From SURF-24 sp964537965 (GTDB taxonomy: Bacteria; Bacteroidota; Ignavibacteria; Ignavibacteriales; SURF-24): a DNA stretch of 9,036 nucleotides. This document shows positions 1 to 5,031 of this stretch, piece by piece (positions within the stretch are counted from its first letter, which is position 1; every line of letters starts with the position of its first letter). The notes beneath the pieces are model-generated. The model worked only from the letters and a program-made list of their open reading frames with translations, was not told the DNA's origin and did not search any database. The position numbers and the translations under genes are program-made. The stretch lies in NCBI GenBank assembly GCA_964537965.1, contig CAZIDB010000198.1, forward strand, positions 1-9,036, given 5' to 3'.

Positions 1-278
1 ACTTCAATATCTTCAGCATGCGCATTTGCAACAAACTCCTTAAGAATTGAAGCTGTAGTTTTTGTACCCCCGCTTCCTTTAACCAGGAGATAAACTTTAT
101 TTACATAGTTGTCTTTTAACGTGTTAACTATTGATTGAGTGCTTTGCGAACTAAGCGCACTTCCCCACATCCAGATACCTCTTGTTACAACATTTTTATA
201 TTGGGCGAACAATTGCATTTGAAGCAGGAGAAAAGTCATTGTAAAAATCAAAGTATATGTGACCAATTTTTTTTTCAT
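1..278 (-). CDS. Secreted GHL10-family glycoside-hydrolase-like protein, third tandem paralogue (partial, 3' end outside window)
   Basis: I translated this gene by hand: 92 codons run open from an ATG at 276-278 to the left edge. The start is supported by a CAGGAA Shine-Dalgarno at 285-290, six bases upstream. The protein begins with a basic, hydrophobic signal peptide (MKKK, then a long apolar stretch ending near LFAQ), so export is expected. It continues with TRGIWMWGSALSS and NKVYLLVKG, the N-terminal strands of the same TIM-barrel-type domain found in the two upstream genes. In an ungapped hand comparison of 62 residues it matches the 374-residue neighbour at 34 positions and the 554-residue one at 27, so it is closer to its immediate neighbour. 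The catalytic-type DGIHLD region and the C-terminus lie outside the window, so I cannot say whether it has a T9SS tail. The gap to the upstream gene is 73 bases with no strong terminator, so co-transcription is plausible. Confidence 0.88.
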   Translation of the reverse strand, partial: MKKKLVTYTLIFTMTFLLLQMQLFAQYKNVVTRGIWMWGSALSSQSTQSIVNTLKDNYVNKVYLLVKGSGGTKTTASILKEFVANAHAEDIE

Positions 279-351
279 TATTTTTTCCTGTAATAAATTT
301 TGCTTGTAAATTAATTACACTTAAGCGCCGGAATCTTTTGCCGGGTATCTT

Positions 352-1476
352 TTATTTTTCAGCTTCGTATATTTTTTTAAATGCCTCTTTAATTACACTC
401 CATTGCTCATCTGATGTTGTACCGTACCTGAACGAAACAATACCATACGCATTTCCATCAATTGCATTCTGAATTTCTTCTTTTACTTCCTGCGGCGTTA
501 CACTATCAAATGTCTGAAAGCCCGCAGATATTTTGCAGTGAGAATTTACTTTTCTTACTGCACTTTCAGAAACTGTCTTTAACCATTCAGTACTTTCCTT
601 ATAACTTTTGTAGTATGCCATAGGACTTATTTCATCGAGCAAAGGAGAGTTGAGTTTATAATCCTGTGAATAGTGTACATCTGCAAAATTTGAATCGACA
701 GCGCCTTCGGGCATAAATGCGGCGTTAAGCTGTACTTTAGGTTTAATACTTAAAATTAATTTTTTAATTGAACTGACATAATCATAAATGATATTTTTCC
801 TCATTGTCACCCATTTAACAACATCATTATCACCATTTGCATACAGGTTAATAAAACCTTTTCCAGAGTAATATTTGTAATCATCATTAAAAAGTTTAAG
901 CAAACGTTCTGTATTACATCCCAACGCTTCTGCTTTTTGTAAATGATCTTTATCTAATGAATACACAAGATTCGTATACCGGATTACATCAAGATGAATT
1001 CCATCGCAATCAAATTTTTCAAGGAAATATTTTATATTTTCCAGCACGTATTCCTTATATCCCGGGTAGAGGAGATTAACTTTTGAATCATTCATTGGAT
1101 AAGGAACAGCGCTTGTATCAGGTTTTGGAGCATGATAAATATGAGCCTCAGGATTAGCTTTCAGGTACTCACCATCTTCAGCCACAATATACCAAAGGTG
1201 AATTTCAATATTTTCTGCATGAGCTGCCCCTATAAAATTCTTAAGCAGTGTTTCGGAAATTTTTGTGCCCGCACCTCCTTTAACTAAAAGAAAAACTTTA
1301 TTAACGTAATTTTCCTTCAGTTTATTTATAACGTCTGCACTTCCTTCTGCGGCAAGTGTACTTCCCCATAACCATACACCTCTTGTTTTGGCAACCTGCT
1401 CTTGAGCGAGCAAATGTGTACTGAAGAAAACTAGAACGCACAAAAGAATAATCATTAATATTTTAGTTTTTACCAT
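352..1476 (-). CDS. Secreted GHL10-family glycoside-hydrolase-like protein, single-domain form (374 aa)
   Basis: This is a probable exported glycan hydrolase of the GHL10/DUF187 (PF02638-like) TIM-barrel family. Residues 1-24 form a signal peptide ending in HLLA. The mature domain opens with TRGVWLWGS (31-39), followed by AAHAENIEIHLWY (84-96), LLYPGYKEYVLENI (135-148) and DGIHLDVIRY (158-167). D163 is the best candidate active-site acid by position in the family signature. Later come KWVTMRKN (221-228), IKPKVQLNAAF (244-254), HYSQDY (268-273) and SPMAYY (284-289). The protein stops at 374 with no fibronectin-like or T9SS sorting domain, unlike its 554-residue neighbour, so it may stay in the periplasm. 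Established knowledge: the E. coli family member DigH (YddW) cleaves denuded peptidoglycan glycans, so the family acts on glycans. The substrate here is unknown. The start ATG has only a weak Shine-Dalgarno close by. Confidence 0.9.
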   Translation of the reverse strand: MVKTKILMIILLCVLVFFSTHLLAQEQVAKTRGVWLWGSTLAAEGSADVINKLKENYVNKVFLLVKGGAGTKISETLLKNFIGAAHAENIEIHLWYIVAEDGEYLKANPEAHIYHAPKPDTSAVPYPMNDSKVNLLYPGYKEYVLENIKYFLEKFDCDGIHLDVIRYTNLVYSLDKDHLQKAEALGCNTERLLKLFNDDYKYYSGKGFINLYANGDNDVVKWVTMRKNIIYDYVSSIKKLILSIKPKVQLNAAFMPEGAVDSNFADVHYSQDYKLNSPLLDEISPMAYYKSYKESTEWLKTVSESAVRKVNSHCKISAGFQTFDSVTPQEVKEEIQNAIDGNAYGIVSFRYGTTSDEQWSVIKEAFKKIYEAEK

Positions 1477-1494
1477 TATATTTTCTACGTAATA

Positions 1495-1524
1495 ATTATA
1501 TATGTCTCCTTAAACCAATATGAA
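1495..1524 (-). promoter_or_regulatory. Candidate promoter for the 374-residue GHL10 gene
   Basis: A consensus TATAAT lies at 1495-1500 on the minus strand. TTCATA (1519-1524) sits 18 bases upstream and matches TTGACA at four of six positions. The element falls directly after the terminator of the preceding gene, where a fresh promoter would be needed. If used, transcription would start roughly 12 bases before the ATG, leaving a very short leader. The region is AT-rich, so chance matches are likely, and FCB-group promoters often follow a different consensus. Confidence 0.3.
1505..1511 (-). promoter_or_regulatory. Displaced Shine-Dalgarno-like AAGGAGA
   Basis: A strong AAGGAGA motif lies 28 bases upstream of the ATG at 1474-1476, too far to serve that start normally. 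No ATG, GTG or TTG occurs in frame at a usable distance behind it; the in-frame codons between are ATA, TAT, AAT and similar. The other cluster genes have their Shine-Dalgarno six or seven bases from the start. It may be a relic, part of a promoter spacer, or a sign of a non-standard start. Confidence 0.35.
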
Positions 1525-1554
1525 AAATTCCCCTTTCCTTTTGGAAGAAAGGGG
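1523..1554 (-). terminator. Rho-independent-type terminator after the T9SS-tailed GHL10 gene
   Basis: Arms CCCCTTTC (1530-1537) and GAAAGGGG (1547-1554) form a perfect 8-bp stem around a 9-base loop. On the minus strand the stem is followed by AATTTTTC, with a run of five T at 1523-1527. It starts 13 bases beyond the stop codon of the 554-residue gene. No T-run follows on the plus strand, so the terminator acts in the direction of the genes. Confidence 0.7.
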
Positions 1555-1567
1555 ATGGAGGAGTTCA

Positions 1568-3232
1568 TTATTTAACGAGAGTCATTTTCCTTGAAAGAAC
1601 ATTATTACCTGCAGTAAGTTTATATATGTAAGTTCCGCTTGATAAATTTGAAGCATCCATTGTAATGCTATGAGAACCCGATTCCATGGTTTCATTATTA
1701 ATCAGGTTTAGTACAACCTGTCCTAACAAGTTATATACTTTTAATGAAACACCTGATTTATTCGGTAAATCAAATTTTATTGTTGTAGCAGGATTGAAAG
1801 GATTAGGATAGTTCTGGCTTAAACTAAAAGTAATAATATTGTTTACGTTTGCTTCAACTTCCTGTGAATAAGAGTAAGATCCCTCATAATCTATTTGTTT
1901 CAATCGGTAAAAATAATTACCATTACTTAAACCCTTATCTGTAAATGAATAGCTTTGCATCTGGCTTGTTGTGCCTTTTCCATCAATAAATCCAATGGTT
2001 TTATAAGCATGTCCTTCTGATTTTCTTTCTATTTCGAAACCTTTATTATTTGTTTCGGTAGATGTAAACCATTTGAGAGTTACCTTATCAGAAGATGCTT
2101 CAGCTGAAAGAGATGTCAATTCAACAGGTAAAACTGTTGCATAATAATTTTTAATAATTGCCCATTGTTCATCAGTAGTATTTCCAAACCTGTGACAAAC
2201 AACACCATAACTTCCACCTGTAATAGCGTAATTGATTTCCTGCTCCACCTGCGTGGCCGGCAATGAACTTGTTTGAATGCCTGTTGTAATTTTGCAGTTT
2301 GAAGCAACAAGAGCTTTAGCTCCTTCTGTAACTGTTTGTACCCAGGCTGGTGTTGAAGAATAATCTACAACAAATGCAGTCGGCATAATTCTGTCTAAAT
2401 TAGGTGAGCATACTGTATAATCCTGTGAATAATGAACCATAGCGTCATTATTTAATTCGGGTGTAAAGGAAGCGCTTAATTCAATTCCGGGTTTTATTTG
2501 TTGAATCAGGTTTCTGATTGCAACTATATATTCATTAACAATGTCTTTTCTCATGTTAACCCATTTAACTATGTTGGGATCACCTGAATTGTAAGAAGCA
2601 ATCCAACCAGCACCGGAATATGTGGAATAATTTGAAATAAAGAGTGCTAGTAAACTATCCGTATTGCAACCAATGCTTTTAGCGCGATCTATATGATATT
2701 GATCGAATGAATAAACAAGGTGATGATACCTGATATTATCAAGATGAATACCATCACAATTAAAATTCCTTAATAGCCATTCAATATTTCCAAGTACATA
2801 TTCTTTATATCCAGGGTATAGAAAATTCATTCTCCCGTTGGCATCGTTTGTCATTGGATACGGCTTATTATCATTTGTTCCCGGTTTAGGACAATGGAAA
2901 ATAACAGCATCCGGGTGGGCATTCATGTATGCAACGTCCTGAGATATACCATACCATAAATGAACTTGAATACTTGCATTATGTGCAGCAGTAATAAAAT
3001 CTGCCAGTAAAGTTGAATCAATAAGTACTCCATTTGTTCCCTTAACTAAAAGATACACCTGGTTAACAGCGTTATCTTTTAGTTTAGTTGTAACGGTTTC
3101 AATTCCCTGTGAACTTAAGGTAGAGCTGTACAAGTAAATACCCTGTATATTTTCAGATGTTACAGCAATAAGAGAGGTTTGCACAAAAAGGAATGCAGAT
3201 ATAATTAAAAATAATCTTAGTTTTACATTCAT
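1568..3232 (-). CDS. T9SS-secreted GHL10-family glycoside-hydrolase-like protein with fibronectin-like linker (554 aa)
   Basis: This is a probable surface-exposed or released glycan hydrolase. Domains in order: signal peptide (1 to about 23), GHL10-type TIM barrel (about 28-365), a fibronectin-III-like linker of the kind common in T9SS cargo (about 368-463, starting LPVELTSLSA), and a type A sorting domain (about 470-554) with LSQNYPNPFNP at 471-481 and the ending SRKMTLVK. Family signatures are HLWY (91-94), FLYPGYKEYVLGNI (137-150), DGIHLDNIRY (160-169, D165 as likely acid), KWVNMRKD (223-230) and HYSQDY (267-272). The SPMAYY motif of the neighbouring paralogue is replaced by MPTAFV (283-288), so specificity or activity may differ. 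AAGGAG at 3240-3245 lies seven bases before the ATG and fixes the start. A strong terminator occupies most of the gap to the upstream gene. The substrate is unknown. Confidence 0.92.
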   Translation of the reverse strand: MNVKLRLFLIISAFLFVQTSLIAVTSENIQGIYLYSSTLSSQGIETVTTKLKDNAVNQVYLLVKGTNGVLIDSTLLADFITAAHNASIQVHLWYGISQDVAYMNAHPDAVIFHCPKPGTNDNKPYPMTNDANGRMNFLYPGYKEYVLGNIEWLLRNFNCDGIHLDNIRYHHLVYSFDQYHIDRAKSIGCNTDSLLALFISNYSTYSGAGWIASYNSGDPNIVKWVNMRKDIVNEYIVAIRNLIQQIKPGIELSASFTPELNNDAMVHYSQDYTVCSPNLDRIMPTAFVVDYSSTPAWVQTVTEGAKALVASNCKITTGIQTSSLPATQVEQEINYAITGGSYGVVCHRFGNTTDEQWAIIKNYYATVLPVELTSLSAEASSDKVTLKWFTSTETNNKGFEIERKSEGHAYKTIGFIDGKGTTSQMQSYSFTDKGLSNGNYFYRLKQIDYEGSYSYSQEVEANVNNIITFSLSQNYPNPFNPATTIKFDLPNKSGVSLKVYNLLGQVVLNLINNETMESGSHSITMDASNLSSGTYIYKLTAGNNVLSRKMTLVK

Positions 3233-3239
3233 TTTATTT

Positions 3240-3245
3240 CTCCTT
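3240..3245 (-). promoter_or_regulatory. Shine-Dalgarno of the 554-residue gene, abutting a terminator U-tract
   Basis: AAGGAG follows directly after the eight T of the upstream terminator on the minus strand, and the ATG begins seven bases later. A transcript that stops in the U-tract loses this site, so the layout ties expression of the GHL10 gene to read-through or to a promoter within the terminator region. Confidence 0.7.
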
Positions 3246-3290
3246 AAAAAAAACTTATCCGGCAGTTTTAATCAACAGACTACCGGATAA
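3246..3290 (-). terminator. Strong intrinsic terminator between the beta-helix gene and the first GHL10 gene
   Basis: Arms TTATCCGG (3255-3262) and CCGGATAA (3283-3290) are perfectly complementary over 8 bp. After one mismatch the stem can extend inward by AGT (3264-3266) with ACT (3279-3281). On the minus strand the stem is followed by G and eight consecutive T (3246-3253). The terminator begins 13 bases beyond the TAA of the beta-helix gene. Confidence 0.82.
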
Positions 3291-3303
3291 TTACATTATA
3301 ATT

Positions 3304-4959
3304 TTATTTAATTAACATCATTTTTTTAACAGAAATTAATTTGCCGGATTCAAGCTGATAAAAATAAATTCCGCTAGTAAGTTTTTGGGCATTAAAATTA
3401 ACAAAGTGTGTACCAGCTGTCATTTCCTTATTTAACAATGTTGCTACTTCACTTCCTAATACATCAAATACTTTAAGTGTGGTAAAACCTCTTGCCGGTA
3501 AACTAAATTGTATATTGGTTGTAGGGTTAAATGGATTCGGAAAATTCTGAACTAACGAGAACTCTTTGGGAACAACTGATAAAGTATTTTCGACATCAGT
3601 AGTCCACACTTCCCACTTAGCTTTCTTGTCTGGGAACCAGTTTAAATCTCCAAGCGGAAAACCACCGTCTGCACTGGTAAGCAATGTTGAATTTGTATAC
3701 GAAAAATCTTCCGGTAAAGGCCAGCGGGCCGGGAATATACCTCCACCTTGTGGATTATAAAAATATGCATGAGCGCTGCCCAGTGTTCTGAATACAGAAA
3801 TATAGTTTACAAGGGAATCAACCATTTGCATTACACTACTATTATAACCAGGATCTGTTTCAACATTATTTTCCTGCACCAGATTTGGATACTGTGCATC
3901 ATTGTTGAAGAATGCCAATGTTCTATCATTCATCCATACCGGAAGTTCAACATCTGAATGAGCTTTCATTTCATCAATAACAGACTGCGGCCAATAGTAG
4001 GCGTTGTTGGAAAAATTGATTCGTCGGTTTTCATCTGTAATGCCGTAAGTGTTAGCTATATCAGTTGGGATTGTATCTATACTTAAACCAGCAGATAGAC
4101 GTTGTCCATCCCAATCATAATAACCCTGCTGACGTTCAAAAGCTGTTTCGCCGCAGGAAGCAGGACTAAAGAAAATATTATTCTTAATAACAGCATTATT
4201 TAAATAAGGAGCATAAAAAGGATTTGTATGGTTGATAAATAAGGTATTGTGTTCAAACCTAACATATCCCACATAATTTCTGTTTGTGCATAAGAAGTAA
4301 GATGAGCCACAGAAAAATGTACTATTAACTATAGAAATTGTATCCATGGTACCGGTAGCCGAGTTAAAAAAGAACTGACCGGTAAATACACCGGACCAAT
4401 TATTATTTCTCCATATACAATCTCGTATAAACACCGAAGACTTGGTTCCAGAATTGTAAATACCAGCAACTTTAAATGCTTCTACAATGCAGTTCTCAAT
4501 TGTAAGTCTTACTCCTTCAGATGGACCTATATAAAGAGGTCTGTCAGAGCTATTTCGCTGATCTGTTGGAGAACACCCCTGGAAGTAAAGATTTTTAAAG
4601 TATGAATTTTTGTTAACTTCAATTGAAATTCTGGGAATACTTCCATCCGCTAATGGAAACGGAGCAATAACTGGTGGCTGAACAGATTCATCATCATTGG
4701 CTACTAAGCTTAAGGGGAAGTAAAAATAGGTCCTGCCGCTTAGCAGGTAAATATCTCCTCTTTTCAAACGATACACACGGTTGATGTTATTTCTTTCACC
4801 GGTTGCAGTAGTATCACCAAAAATATATCTTGAAAGTGCATCAACCGGACCTTGAGAATCAATGCTTGGTACATCTACAGTATCCGCAACTTGTGCAGGC
4901 AACGGTATTTGAAATAATAAAAACAACAGAATACTAAAAAACAATAATCTTTTTTGCAT
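3304..4959 (-). CDS. T9SS-secreted right-handed beta-helix protein (551 aa), function unknown
   Basis: Residues 1-23 are a signal peptide ending in PLPAQ. From about 110 to 270 the sequence has short repeated strands typical of a right-handed parallel beta-helix: FKNLYFQGC (121-129), LTIENCIVEAFKVAGIYNSG (152-171), VFIRDCIWRNNNWSGVFTG (176-194), ISIVNSTFFCG (208-218), VRFEHNTLF (233-241) and AVIKNNIFF (256-264). The stacked asparagines are typical of such folds. A segment of unknown role follows (about 280-460), including DGGFPLGDLNWFP (431-443). The C-terminus is a T9SS type A sorting domain (about 467-551) with QNFPNPFNP (471-479) and the ending KKMMLIK. Beta-helix proteins include pectate-lyase-like enzymes, surface binders and adhesins; I see no catalytic signature I can assign. 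GAGGAG (4967-4972) seven bases before the ATG supports the start. The 72-base gap behind the receptor gene has no clear terminator, so both may share a transcript. Confidence 0.92.
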   Translation of the reverse strand: MQKRLLFFSILLFLLFQIPLPAQVADTVDVPSIDSQGPVDALSRYIFGDTTATGERNNINRVYRLKRGDIYLLSGRTYFYFPLSLVANDDESVQPPVIAPFPLADGSIPRISIEVNKNSYFKNLYFQGCSPTDQRNSSDRPLYIGPSEGVRLTIENCIVEAFKVAGIYNSGTKSSVFIRDCIWRNNNWSGVFTGQFFFNSATGTMDTISIVNSTFFCGSSYFLCTNRNYVGYVRFEHNTLFINHTNPFYAPYLNNAVIKNNIFFSPASCGETAFERQQGYYDWDGQRLSAGLSIDTIPTDIANTYGITDENRRINFSNNAYYWPQSVIDEMKAHSDVELPVWMNDRTLAFFNNDAQYPNLVQENNVETDPGYNSSVMQMVDSLVNYISVFRTLGSAHAYFYNPQGGGIFPARWPLPEDFSYTNSTLLTSADGGFPLGDLNWFPDKKAKWEVWTTDVENTLSVVPKEFSLVQNFPNPFNPTTNIQFSLPARGFTTLKVFDVLGSEVATLLNKEMTAGTHFVNFNAQKLTSGIYFYQLESGKLISVKKMMLIK

Positions 4960-5031
4960 TTAATTTCTCCTCGTATTTTTATTTTTTGTTGAATATTTAT
5001 GAGTAATAAATCCAATAATCTCACTTTACAT

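Noticed and set aside
321..345. CCGG ... CCGG pairing after the 374-residue gene as a terminator
   Set aside because: The stem is only about 4 bp and no continuous T-run follows on the minus strand, so it is too weak to call.
2116..2310. 64-codon minus-strand frame inside the 554-residue GHL10 gene
   Set aside because: It is an alternative frame of a strong coding region with no recognisable product.
3566..3957. Two short plus-strand open frames (3566-3760 and 3748-3957) inside the beta-helix gene
   Set aside because: They lie antisense within a well-supported gene, and their products show no domain; they are shadows.
4960..5031. Search for a terminator between the receptor and beta-helix genes
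   Set aside because: The GAG/CTC ends in the gap do not extend into a stable stem, and there is no T-run after a hairpin; the two genes are more likely co-transcribed.
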